The notes beneath the pieces were generated by a model. The model did no database searches. It saw nothing but the letters and a program-made list of their open reading frames with translations, and had not been told where the DNA came from. A stretch of DNA of 64,000 nt from Toxonevra muliebris (Eukaryota > Arthropoda > Insecta > Diptera > Pallopteridae). The stretch is taken from assembly GCA_963691655.1 (NCBI GenBank), contig OY829326.1, positions 55,359,776-55,423,775 on the forward strand, given 5' to 3'. How positions within the stretch are numbered: the stretch's first letter is position 1; every line of letters starts with the position of its first letter. The position numbers and the translations under genes are program-made. This document shows positions 43,440-54,149 of this stretch, in pieces.

Positions 43440-44280
43440 ATAGCATCAAACCAGAGTCTTAAAGTCAGAGCCGAATGCTCAGAAATTTAATGTCAGAGTC
43501 ATGGAATTAGAGTCGTAAAGTTAGTGTTTTGAAGTAAAGTTAGGACCGTGGTGTTAAGTTCGAGAACTGTAGAGTCTTGAGGTTGGAATCAGAATCCTAG
43601 TATAGTGGATTTAGAGCCGGAAAGCCAGGGCCAACATGAAGTCGAACTCTGGAATAAAAGTAATCGAGCCAGAATCTTTGCTTTAGATTCCTAAACCTAG
43701 CATTATAAAATGAGGGTCTTTAAGGCAGAAGCATTGACTCTGAATCTTAAATAATAGTCTTTGAATCATAGTATTGGAATCAGAGTTGAAGGTTGAACCT
43801 TAAAGTCAAAGTCTTGAGGTTGGAGTCTCGATGCTAAAATTCTAAAATAAGAGTCATGGAGTCAGAGAATGGAGGCAGAATCTTATACTCATAATCAGAT
43901 GTTAAAGTCATGGAATTAACGTTTTCAAGTCTGAGTCGTAAAGTCAAAGTCTTAAAGTTATTTCAGAGTCGTGGATTTAGAATTTAGAAAGATTTAAAAA
44001 GAACCTTAAAGTCAAAACAATAAAGTTAGTGTGTCAAATTCAGTCTTTAAATCGATGTATTCAAGGCAGAACCAGAAACTTGAAGCCAAAGTAGTAGAAT
44101 CAGAGTCGTGGTGTTAGCGTACTGGAGTCATAATTTTGAAGTCGGAGTCCTGAATTTGGAATTTTTATATTAGAGTTGCAAAGTCAGAGTCTTAGAATTA
44201 GAGTATTAAAGTTAGGATCGTTGAGTTAATGTCTTCAAGACAAATTTCGAAGCTATAATGTTAAATTCAAAGTCAAAATC
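43440..44280 (+). repeat. Degenerate AGAGTC minisatellite
   Basis: Over about 840 bp the words AGAGTC, AAAGTC and GGAGTC recur at irregular intervals of roughly 12-24 bp, separated by TTGGAG-, TTAAAG- or GTGGAATTAG-like spacers. The period is not fixed, but the block stops sharply at both ends. No frame stays open and there is no inverted structure. Confidence 0.8.
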
Positions 44281-44289
44281 TACAATATT

Positions 44290-45120
44290 ACTTTCTATGC
44301 TTCTCCTTTATTCTTGCTTCTCCTGTTTTCTTAGAAATCAATATCTCTAGAGAATTTCTAATAAAATCATTTTTTAATGCAGACACTGAGGTGACTGTGT
44401 AAATATTTATTTCTGCAAGATGAGAACAATGAAATAGAAAACATTTTATATGCTATTGAAATTTTGTCACATCACACATATACTGCAGCAGAGGTATTAG
44501 AAATAGAACATTATACATAATTTCCAATGCCATGCCCAATATATTTTCCCTCTTTCATTTGTCATTCTGCTAATCAACAAAGCTAACAGTTGTTTATGTC
44601 TTCGTTTTTTCTAGGGTATGCATTACTATTGAGAAAATATTTTACCAAAAACATTTGTAAACAAGGTTTAAAAAATATTTCTTTAAATTGTTTTGCGCCT
44701 TTGAAAAGACGACAACGACGACGACGATTCAGCTGAAAACAATATAAGCAGAAAATTGTATCAATAAAGAAAAAATAAGTAGGAGGAAGATGTCACAATG
44801 TCTCACGTGTTGTCACTGTCACCAGCTTATTAGAGGCTACAAATGTTTGTCCTTTGTTTGTTTGGTAGGAGATTGGTAGGAGATTTTGTTTTTCTTTATA
44901 GAAACATGATTTCTTTTTTTAATTTCGTGTCTTTTGGTACCCAAGGGAGTTATGGTGTTGGCACTATGGACTGGATTTTTTCTTTTAAAGGGAAATAATA
45001 ATATCATTGCTAAGGATTTTAAAAGGCAATCACAGTGGGTTGAATTTATTGAATTAATGTTAAAAATAGCATTATTCTTAACCTTTAAAGTAAAGTTTAT
45101 CAAAAAAATCATGAAACTTA
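44290..45120. other. No gene seen
   Basis: AT-rich sequence; a short GACGACAACGACGACGACGA run lies near 44,707. Overlapping frames at 44,837-45,172 on both strands are not supported. Confidence 0.55.
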
Positions 45121-45124
45121 ATAC

Positions 45125-45300
45125 TTTTTGGAATCGCTGAATCCGAATATGTAACAAAATCTCAAAATTCAAGATGGCTGTACAATATGGCGGACAAGTT
45201 TTTGCAAAATTATTATAATTCGTCTGAAATATGTTCTTCGGGGGTTTTCAGGGTCACTAAATCCAAATCTGTAAATAAATTTTAAAACCGACTCTTAGGT
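45125..45300 (-). repeat. Inverted copies of the 121-bp satellite
   Basis: Reads, in reverse complement, like the array at 45,724-46,395: CGCTGAATCCGAAT near 45,135, CAATATGGCGGACAAGTTTT near 45,185, then TTCGTCTGAAA and GGGGTTTTCAGGGTCACTAA. About one and a half units, with about 119 bp between the two AATCC(G/A)AAT words. Confidence 0.8.
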
Positions 45301-45411
45301 TCGAGTCATCACTTCTCTAAATATTATTAGGCTACTAATGTAAATACCGGTATATACTATTCTTGATTACATTTGTCCAGAAGTTGAACAATTGTGAACA
45401 TCTATATATAC

Positions 45412-45545
45412 TATCCACGGTTATAGTCGTTCAACATTTTCATTCTTAGCTGCTGTTCAAACGTTTGACTATTCATATCCACGTTTATTCTCGTTCAACG
45501 CTTTTATTCGTGGTTGTTCAATTGTTTTGGTGTTCATATCCAAAC
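45412..45545 (+). repeat. About 62-bp tandem repeat, two units
   Basis: TATCCACGGTTATAGTCGTT at 45,412 recurs as TATCCACGTTTATTCTCGTT at 45,476, and a third unit begins with TATCCAAACGC near 45,537. Each unit holds two GTTCAA words. It lies between the two oppositely oriented parts of the 121-bp satellite. Confidence 0.65.
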
Positions 45546-45723
45546 GCATCAAATTTTCTGGTATTTATTCCGACGCCAAGCCACACAATGGGGGAGCGGA
45601 GAAATTGGAGTAGTGGCGAATCTGAACCATAAGAAACAGATTCAGCCAATTGCGAGATAACAGATTTGGTCTTCTACAGACATTTTTCGTGATAGCAATT
45701 TTCACCCATCTATCACAAAGTTT

Positions 45724-46395
45724 CAGATTCGGATTCAGCGACCCCGAAAACCCCCGGAAAACAAGTTTCAGACGAATTAGAACAGAAATTCTTCCACCAT
45801 ATTGGATAAATCTTTTTGAATTTTGAAATTCAATTTACAGATTCGGATTCTGTGACCCCGAAAACCCGCGAAAAAAGTTTCAGACAAATTAAAATATTAT
45901 TGCAAAAAAATGTCTGCCATATTGGATTCGCCATTTTGAATTTTGAAATTCAATTTACAGATTCGGATTCAGCGACCCCAAAAACTACCAAAAACAAGAT
46001 TCAGGCGAAATAGAAAATTTTTTCAAAAATTTGTCCGGCATATTGGATCCGCCATTTTGAATTTTGAAATTCACTTTACAGATTCGGATTCAGTGACCCC
46101 AAAAACTTCCGAAAAACAAATTTCAGACGAGTTAAAACATTTTTTCAAAAATTCGTCCGCCATATTGGATAAACCATTTTGAATTCTTAAATTCAATTTA
46201 CAGATTCGAATTCAGCTACCCGAAAAGTTCCCAAAAACAAGTCTCAAATGAAATAGATAATTTTTTCAAAAATTTGTCCGGCATATTGGATCCGCCATTT
46301 TGAATTTTGAAATTTTATTTACAAATTCGGATTCAGCGACCTCAAAAACCCTCGAAAAACAAGTTGCAGACGAATTAGAATATTTTTTCAGTCGT
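45724..46395 (+). repeat. 121-bp satellite array, six units
   Basis: The CAGATTCGGATTCAGCGACC word starts at 45,724, 45,838, 45,958, 46,079, 46,201 and 46,322 (CAAATTCGG in the last), giving steps of 114, 120, 121, 122 and 121 bp. Each unit continues CCAAAAAC, GTTTCAGACGAATTAGAA, a T/A-rich stretch, GTCCGCCATATTGGAT, CCGCCATTTTGAATTTTGAA, then ATTCAATTTA. Frames open across units (at 45,816-46,182) are repeat artefacts. Confidence 0.92.
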
Positions 46396-46399
46396 TTGT

Positions 46400-48220
46400 A
46401 TTTACCGAATAGGTATTACTAAAAAATTTTAAATTTCGATTTAAAATTGCCGGCCTCCTAAAGGTTAAAAGCAATGAGCATCTTTAAATAAGCTACTGTA
46501 TTGCAATTGTAGATTTAGATTTATTTGAGTAGTAACGAATACAAGCAGATTAAAAGAGGAGGTTTTGGGGATAAAACTCCCATTCTCCGATGAAAATCTC
46601 GCACAATTTGATCATTGGTCATGAATCCAATAAAAAATATTACAATCAGTAAAATTCGATTTTTTCCGGACACCACCTAAAAATATCAAAAAATGCAGTC
46701 CGGACTGCGATTGCATGCCCGTCACTGATCTGTGCGTTATGCAGATGCGCCCCTCAATCCTATCGGACGGGAGGAGTATTCTTTGAGATTAGTCGGAAAG
46801 AGATTTTTTGCCTTTATATAGTTCTGAGAAATTTCACTGTACCATTTATGGTACGCTGGTTGTTTTCGAGTTAGTTGAACAATTTTTAAGTATGTACTAT
46901 ACAATGATATTTAGTTTTATAAAAAACACTTGGTATTAAAAAAAAGAGTCTTTCAAACACAAGCGGATTCATATATTCCTTAAGAGGGAGTTTTAATTTT
47001 TTCGTCCCATTAAATTGTTTTTTACCTTACAACCAATGCTCAAAATATTTGAGATTTTAGTCGGTAAAAGGATTCGCTAGTGTTTTTGAACACTTCCACT
47101 TAGAATAACTACAAATACTGATATTATTTAAGCTTGAAAATTCTTCCATCCATCCATCTTGCTATTCATTTATATAAATTTTCCAGACCACTGTAAATGC
47201 AATCTTCAATCCAGAATCAGCACAATTAGCTTGACAGAAAAAAAAAATATTTTTTTTATTTTCGCCCAAAAACCATTCAGAGAAAATACTCTTGTACAAT
47301 TGCCCATAAAATGCCCAAAGGCAATAAAAAGGCAGCGATCCATCTATATTTCCTTAACAATTTCATTTTTACATTATACATACTCTGCTGATCCTTTGTG
47401 ATCATGATTATTTATGTCTGTATTCACGCGTTAGTAACTTCTACTGAAGATGTCCTTTCAATTGAATGCAAAGTATTCATCAAAACTAGACACAAAAGAT
47501 TTTGAAATCTTTACAAAATTTTTATTTCATTTTTTTTTTTTTTTTGAATAGAATTTCTTTTCTTAGCGTAAAAATATAAATAGTAAATTTTAATATAATA
47601 ATCTTTAATCTTTTAAATTGTTGAAGAGAAAATTGCAGCTCAAACGTGTCATCCTTTCTTGGCAAAATTAGAAAATGAGATCCTATAGCTTATGTTATTG
47701 AATGTTTTGTTACATGTTCAAGAAACTATTGTTTAAAAATTTTACCCCAAGGTTTTTGTTTTGTTGTTTCCACTTTTTTGGCCAAAAATACGTGGTCGTC
47801 TTGGGTTTATTTTCAACTACTGAATGCGCGTTTTTTTCTTCACAGTTCTGCTTGTTATGGAGGTATATATATATAAGCGTGCGCGTGTTTTGTACTTTAT
47901 TGTATATGAGGATCGTCTTTTGTGGATTAAAATTTGTAAGGATCATGTTTGCCTAGTGGTAATTGTTATCAGTTGGCGTTTCTTTACAAAGATTTTTTTA
48001 ATTTTCTATTTTATTTATAACATTATTTCTGAAGAAATTATATTTGTTTTTTTTTTTCTTATATTGAATGTGATTTTATTTCCAACATTTTTGACATCTT
48101 TTTAAAGCCAAAATTGATACATGTTGAAAAAAAGATATAAGCATTTGAAAATTAATTACACAATATGTATGTTATTATGTGTGTATAGTTATTATTAAAG
48201 TAGACTATTGTATTTGGAAT
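46400..48220. other. No gene seen
   Basis: AT-rich sequence. A 14-bp palindrome GCAGTCCGGACTGC lies at 46,695-46,708 within a GC-richer patch (46,660-46,780). Overlapping frames on both strands at 47,700-48,100 are Phe/Ile/Tyr-rich and unsupported. Confidence 0.55.
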
Positions 48221-48518
48221 GATACACAGTCAATTCAGATTTCCAAATGCAATTTAATTCAACAAAACGTACCGTTTCAGTTCCAGAAACGATACAGAAG
48301 TGCCGGATTTGTATCCAGAAATGAATCCGTTTCTGGATCCGGAAACAGTACAGCAAACGGATAAAAAGGAACATACAAAACGGAGACTTTTCCGTTGAAA
48401 ATACGACAAGACGTATAGTTTACGGTCTGTATATTCTTATTAAAAATGTCTCTCTAATTAACTTTTTTATGTCTTGTAGTTCTTGTTGAAACCAGCTTGA
48501 ATTTTGTTTTCACTTATC

Positions 48519-48594
48519 GTCGCCTGAAAATTGATTTGGCGTATGTGTATAAGTATTCCTATGCCTACACGCCAAATCAATTCTCAGGCGACGT
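48519..48594. mobile_element. 76-bp hairpin insertion flanked by TTAT
   Basis: Two 25-bp arms (48,519-48,543 starting CGTCGCCTGA; 48,570-48,594 ending TCAGGCGACG) match inversely at 24 of 25 positions around a 26-base loop. The direct repeat TTAT lies on both sides (48,515-48,518 and 48,595-48,598). Direct duplication plus terminal inversion is the mark of a transposed element, here remarkably small. It interrupts the transposon ORF; if it is ignored the frame runs on for about 15 codons. Confidence 0.8.
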
Positions 48595-48599
48595 TATGT

Positions 48600-49068
48600 C
48601 CAATTTTTCAATTACTTCAACCAAACCTTTTTTTAATCCATGGTGAACATACTGTCCTTCTTCCATTGATTCTGCATACTCTTTTTGCGTTCATTCCTTC
48701 AAAGTCCTGCAATACTTTTGTAACGATGAATGTCCGCGGTTCCTCAATATGGAAAGTAAACCATTTAGTGAACTTTGTGCAATTTGATATTGAACTGCCC
48801 ATGAAGCCAAATCATTCCAAAGCGATAAGTGGGTTTCAAAGTCCGATTCTAAGTTCGATTCTAAGTCCGTTTCTAAGTTCAATTCTCGATCGCTTGACGA
48901 AGATATAGAATCAATATGAGCTTCATAATTGGTTGTAGCTTCGAATGGGCATTGCATTAATTCCGCATTTTCGGTAGTCCTGCTTTCCGTTCGCATTAAG
49001 CTTTTAAAAAAAATTTCAGTTTCCGTCCTAAATTTTTTGTAACTGCGCATTCTGAAAGATTGTCTCAA
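48600..49068 (-). pseudogene. Transposon-encoded protein fragment with in-frame TGA
   Basis: ATG at 49,068 opens a 125-codon frame. Residues about 55-80 are acidic and Ser-rich (SISSSSDRELNLETDLESN). Residues about 85-123 read LWNDLASWAVQYQIAQSSLN, GLLSILRNRGHSSLQKYCRT and LKE. A TGA at 48,691-48,693 follows, but the same frame continues with TQKEYAESMEEGQYVHHGLK, KGLVEVIEKLD until a 76-bp hairpin insertion at 48,594. From memory, the WA-YxI---LN-LL-IL...RTL...GL pattern recurs in many insect and cnidarian proteins annotated as transposase-domain proteins; I could not check this. A repeat-like series of alternating Glu/Leu/Ser (TDLESNLESDFE) comes from a tandem of CCGATTCTAAGTT-type units in the DNA. 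One nonsense codon plus one insertion inactivates it. Confidence 0.6.
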
Positions 49069-49509
49069 AGGATTTTAATATGAGAAAAATAGTTATTTCA
49101 AGATATGCTTACATAAATTGGCAAAATCAGCAATTGTCGTCTCAGTTGATGAAAATTTTCAGTTTTCAAAATGATTTTTTAAAAAATCAAACATATAAAT
49201 GGGAATTTACGGAGCACAAATGATATACAAATGGATACAGACATGACGGAGAATTTACGGAAAATAAACGGTTACGTTTAGAACGGAGTATTTACGGCTC
49301 GTAAATGGATCCGTTTTGACGGAGAATTTACGGAAAACGTTTGGACGGAGTAATAACTGATTGAAAACGGAAAATTGAATGAAGGTACGGCTTCTACTGT
49401 ACGTAAACGTTCCGTTTCTGTACAGTTTGAAACGGATACCGTTTTTACTGTACCGTAAACGGATCCGTCGTCTCTGGATTCCGTAATTTTGTTTGTGGGT
49501 AAGAACGAA

Positions 49510-50920
49510 ACTCTGAAGGAATATTCAAAAACTGAACCAAAAACCAAGTACCTCAGGTCCGAAACTAGTTTAGTAGCATAGACCTAAGGAATAAAGAAGA
49601 CAGAGAAAAGTTCTATATAATCACTAGAAAGCTCACAATCTATTAAGAGAAGAAATCTCGTCAATAATCCCCGCAAAACTTAGACTCCTAAAAAATGAGA
49701 AAAAAATTTCAAAGACTAAGAAAAAAATACTAACTCTTTTTTCTCTACATTCCCTTATTTTGATTATTAGTCATCCCATATTTTCTTAAAACATGCCTAC
49801 AAAAAACTCCCCATTAACTAAGGAATTTTTCGAGAAAAATGATCATTATTTGAAGCGTGAATGACATGCAGCATATGTGTCATAATGAAAGCAAGTAAAG
49901 ACACTTGCAACCTCCAAAAAAAAAATAATTCGAAATAAATCGATCCTTTTCACTAATCATCAGAGAAAGTAGCAGAGGATCATAACATTGAAAATCTGCA
50001 CCCCTCTCAATAAACATTTGTCATATGTAAATTATTTGAAAACAAAAACATTTAGCTATTAGAATTTCGAATTTGACATACAAATGAACGAACATATATA
50101 AATTCTCATTTATGCATGAATTAATACCATTAAATGTCATGTCAATGAGTCGTATACTCGAACTATATACGCATGTGTATTTCCAGAGGGGCGTCTATAG
50201 AAATCGTCTGTATTCAAGTGTTCAAATATGTATACTAGATCAAATTTCATTAGTTTACAAAAATATTTTTCTTTCTTGTTTTTTATCAGTCACTTGAAAT
50301 TATTGGTTATCCATGTAGACCCAAGGGTATAACCTCACATGTGTGGTGTTTTATGAGTACGTTGAAATTTAAGATGTGTCAGAGTTGAGAGATGTTTTTG
50401 TGGGTGATAATTCCTATATGTATGGTGTAGGTTAAATCGTATCAACAGCGAAATCAACAGCTGAAACACTTGTTTCATGCCAACAATTTAAATGAGTATG
50501 TTTTTATTTTAGTTACATAATAATTATGATGTGCGAATGATTAAGGTACGCTGTTGTTAAATTTTCAAATAAATTACATAAAAAAAATAAATAAATTTTA
50601 TACCATTTAATCAGAACTAACAAGCATCTTGAGAACTCTTTTCAAAATATCCAATTACTGATCCCTGCAGGGCCCAACTGTAAGACTTTTACCCTTCACC
50701 ATATTCTTTGGTCGGAATCTCTGACATGCTGTTCACACTCGTCACCAATAGTCTTCCTATTCCATTATTTTTACATCTACAAGGAAATGTATTAAGTAGA
50801 ACTATATGTTTATTTACTGGGAAAGGTAATAATTTTGTATCACCAAAAATTGAACAGTTGTTCACTTACAGGGTTTTCATTGTTTATTCTTACCAATGTA
50901 TGAACACTCCACTATTTGCA
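49510..50920. other. No firm gene; one possible terminal exon
   Basis: AT-rich sequence. At 50,290-50,388 a segment follows the strong acceptor TTTCTTGTTTTTTATCAG and stays open for 32 codons (SLEIIGYPCRPKGITSHVWC, then FMSTLKFKMCQS) to TGA. The peptide is not recognised. It is a candidate only. Confidence 0.25.
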
Positions 50921-50924
50921 CTGG

Positions 50925-51075
50925 GCGAGACCCCCTATTCTTTTGAATTGAAACCGAAAAATGGGATGACCCCATGAGATCTTTTGTACCAAAGCATAAA
51001 CATAACCTAGCCGGGAATCAAACTCGGGTGTCCAGAGACAAGAGTCTAGCAAGCTACCACAAGATCACAGACACA
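50925..51075 (-). mobile_element. tRNA-derived SINE, copy A
   Basis: On the minus strand the head reads GATCTTGTGGTAGCTTGCTA, then GACTCTTGTCTCTGGACACC, then CGAGTTTGATTCCCGGCTAG; the last part resembles a tRNA B box (GGTTCGANTCC). It continues into a non-tRNA body, CTTTGGTACAAAAGATCTCA. The same order of words is found at 54.25-54.40 kb on the other strand, which makes this a repeat family rather than a tRNA gene. The tail end near 50,925 is not clear. Confidence 0.8.
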
Positions 51076-51089
51076 CACTACCGAAACTA

Positions 51090-52500
51090 CTAAATTCACT
51101 TGTGACGCTTCAAAAAATATTGGTTGATCGTTTTTGTGATGTTCCTGCCATTCCAAAATATTTTATCCTTTTGCAACTCCACCAAACCAAAAATAATAAC
51201 TATAATAATAATTTTTCCTTTGTGCTCTGGGGTTTGTCGTCTGAAATTCTCCTGGAAAAAACTTGAGCCTGAACCCAACAACAAACCTGGTGCAGGTTTG
51301 GATTCAGGTTCAAAATGAGGTGGGTTCGGGTTGGGTTTGAAAGCCTTATGGTTACCGATTTATTTCTCTCTCTCCCCCCCCCCCCCCTTACCCGAAAAGA
51401 GCTCCAAAGCTAGAACAGCTGAGGGCGATATCCAATATCTCTAAATCTGGCCCTTTTCACTACAAAATTTGCAAAACTTGCGTCTACTCTCTTTAGAGAT
51501 AGTGGTGAATTAGATGCTCTTCTTGTAATTTCTTGTAGTTTCCATTTCTCTAAGTTCCATCGACGTAGATTTACAATTTTGGACGAGGTTATGCCATAAT
51601 ATCCACGCTATGGTCTTTTAAACGCAATTGTTTTTTTCTTTTTGTTGATTTTCCAAGATCTATGGCGTGAAAACTTTATTCAATTTTTTGATGCAGCTCA
51701 AGCTTATGTGTATACTTGGATGTTCTTAATGGTTTGCGCGCATTTTAATTCTCTGAAACGACTCTTTGCATATTATTCAAATGTATGCTTTGGACCCGGG
51801 TTTTGTCTCCTCTGCTGTCTTTTGCTCACAGTTACGCTCACTTCACAAGAGGCTGTGAATTGGAATTACTACTCTCTTTCTATTCACCCGTCCATCTAGT
51901 TTCGCTTAAAGGTAGTTTTCTCTTTGGTGCATTTCGTACTTGTGATTGGTTTTTCGAAAAATATTTAAAAATATTTTGCCACCGAGTAATGAAGTTTTCC
52001 TGTTTTTTTCCTGTTGTTGCTTCCATTTTCATGTAAAAACTAAAATGAGCCCCTTCTGCACTCGTCACATAATGTGATAACATACTTTACGCATTGCTGT
52101 TTACTTCATGGTTCAACCTATGGTTTTTTTTTTAATTTTTCATTTTCTCACTTCAATGCACTTTCTTCGCTTTTTGCACGTCCACACGATATTGTTGTTG
52201 ATGATATTGTTTTACAATTACAATTAGCAAAGAATAAACTATAAATTAAACTATGTAAGAAAGCAATGCAATAAATAAAAACAAATTTTTGATATGTTCT
52301 ACTATTTCATTGATTGTAAGTATATTCCACAAACGTTTTTGATATAGAAATTATGTGTTGCATACTTTTGGGCATAAAGTAAAATATATAATAAAATACA
52401 CACTTATAAACTCACACATACTAAGAAACCTCACACGACATCGACGTGACGTTTAATTTTAATTTCTATCAATTCTCTCTACTATAAATTTTTCTTTCAG
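51090..52500. other. No gene seen; contains a C14 tract
   Basis: Notable items are TCTCTCTC followed by 14 Cs (51,374-51,387), and a GGTTTGGATTCAGGTTC-like short degenerate repeat at 51,290-51,345. Frames at 51,642-52,036 lack motifs. Confidence 0.55.
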
Positions 52501-52568
52501 CCCCGAGTAAAGATGTAATCACATCAAAAACGCGTGAGATTGCAATACCCCCTCCTGCCTCTATGTAG
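52501..52568 (+). CDS. Candidate short terminal exon
   Basis: A strong pyrimidine tract and acceptor (TACTATAAATTTTTCTTTCAG region ending at 52,500) precedes 22 open codons. They read PSKDVITSKTREIAIPP and end in a short Pro/Ala/Ser/Met tail before TAG at 52,566-52,568. The composition is unlike local noise. The peptide is not recognised and no upstream exon or AATAAA close by could be tied to it. Acceptor strength is the main evidence, so chance remains likely. Confidence 0.35.
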
Positions 52569-52569
52569 C

Positions 52570-54140
52570 TACGGTCCTGATGATTTTTGTAGAAAACAAC
52601 ACCAACAAAAGTGCTCAGTATAACCAGTGTCTCTAAGGCAATTTAACGTTTGCCACGATCTGCCGTTGGGCATTATTCAGCATGACACCCTGTATTATAT
52701 GAAATTCCAAATATAAGAAGAAAATAATAGCGATCAGGACTCACTTCCTCAAATAATTAAATCCAAATATTGAAATATGCCTTAATATTTTCAGACACCC
52801 TGTTTTACATCAACCATGACTACATGTATGTATAATTTGATGATATTATTATTTTCTTTGATACGGTTAGCCACGCACATACATCATTACATATACATAT
52901 ATATGCAACAAATAAATAATCAAAAAAATATATTCTCAAAAAATGCTATAGCAAGAAAAAATGGAGTGAATCCTACCCCTAGGGTATATCAAATATGTAT
53001 ACACATACGCACATATGTATATCAGAACACACATTTGTATGCACATAAATAATAAAGAAATACATAAACATACACACGCTTAACCTCAGCAGTTTGGTTG
53101 CATTGGTGTTTAACCAATGAAGCCAATGAAGCGACCAATATTTCAAAAAATAAAAAAACAAAAAGGAGACTACTGATTACAATCTTTCAAGAGCATTAAA
53201 AAAATTAAAGCAAAAATAAAACAAGAAACGACGACGAAATATTTACTAAAATATTTCGACCCTTCAAGGGATACCGTAAATTTAAAGTTTAAAACGAAAG
53301 GACTCAGCACTATTAATTTTTTAATGATTGTTGTTGATGTTGACGTCCTTTGTGAACACGTGTGCAACACAATTTTGAGCAATTTTTATTTGTTAGTTTT
53401 CTTCTTTTTTTTTTTTTTTTTTTGGGATGACTTTGTATGAGCCCCCTACAGTGCATGGATTTTTATTGATTTTTATATTTTTGTATTGTTTTTCGATGGA
53501 AGGCATTTGATTCTTATTTAGGGTAGTGGAGGCTACTTAAGTATTTCTCTTCTTTTTTTTCAAAAATTCATTTTAATTTTTTGTTTTACTGTTCTATTTT
53601 TGGTATGGGCGTTCATTGCTATAGCATTTTCTTTCTACCTACCCTTGCTTAGTTGATTTCAAATTTATTCGAAATCTACATTTACACAATTAATTCATAT
53701 CATGGTGTAAATTGTTAACACTCTTAGGCTTGCCTGAAAGAAAAGAACCAAATATGAAACCTTATGCTAGTAGTAGGCGTTATAGTTTCTTCCTTTAAAG
53801 TAGAGAAATTTTCGACAAATTTTAATTTTTTTGCTAAATTTTATTTTAATTTATTATTATTTGCTGTGGTAAGATTTTTTGAGAAATCATCGATTATTTT
53901 TATTTTTCTTGTGATATCATTGCCTGCTTTAGATAATTATAATTATATGATTATTTTATGTTACAAATTGTTTATGAACTGTTGTTGATTTTAGCAGTTC
54001 ATCCTAAATACGATTTCAATTAACTTATGAAACATTGTTCTTAGTTAATGACATTGAGAGTCATGCAACCAAGAGTCAGCTTGGATGACTAGAATTTTGA
54101 AAATTCAATTTTTTTTATAATTTTAGAAATGCTGAATATT
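52570..54140. other. No gene seen
   Basis: AT-rich sequence with a T19-type run near 53,405-53,424 and ACATA/CATAC-rich stretches at 52,870-53,060. Nothing codes. Confidence 0.55.
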
Positions 54141-54149
54141 AAAGAAGCA

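Larger units (their letters stand above)
48226..49501 (-). mobile_element. Decayed DNA transposon with CCGTTT-rich ends
   Basis: Both flanks of a minus-strand ORF are packed with the same short words in inverse arrangement. On the left (48,265-48,400): ACCGTTTCAG, CCGTTTCTGGATCCGGAA and ACGGAGACTTTTCCG. On the right (49,245-49,480): GACGGAGAATTTACGGAAAA twice, GGATCCGTTTTGACGG, GTTCCGTTTCTGTACAG and ACGGATCCGT. The outer ends are only roughly alike (CACAGTCAATTCAGATTTCC on the left; CACAAACAAAATTACGGAAT, reading inwards, on the right). The element is about 1.3 kb, so it is probably a deletion derivative. The superfamily is not assigned and the ends are approximate. Confidence 0.65.

Noticed and set aside
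45816..46182. Repeat-containing protein with an FEIQFTDSDS motif
   Set aside because: Translation of the 121-bp satellite; unit length drifts (114-122 bp) and frames break between units.
45724..46395. CRISPR array
   Set aside because: Whole units repeat with no distinct spacers, and the genome is clearly eukaryotic.
47702..48105. Overlapping frames on both strands with apparent membrane segments
   Set aside because: T-rich noise; no start context, splice sites or motifs.
50925..51075. tRNA gene
   Set aside because: Same sequence occurs at 54.3 kb with a non-tRNA body, and no full cloverleaf or acceptor stem could be drawn; a SINE fits better.
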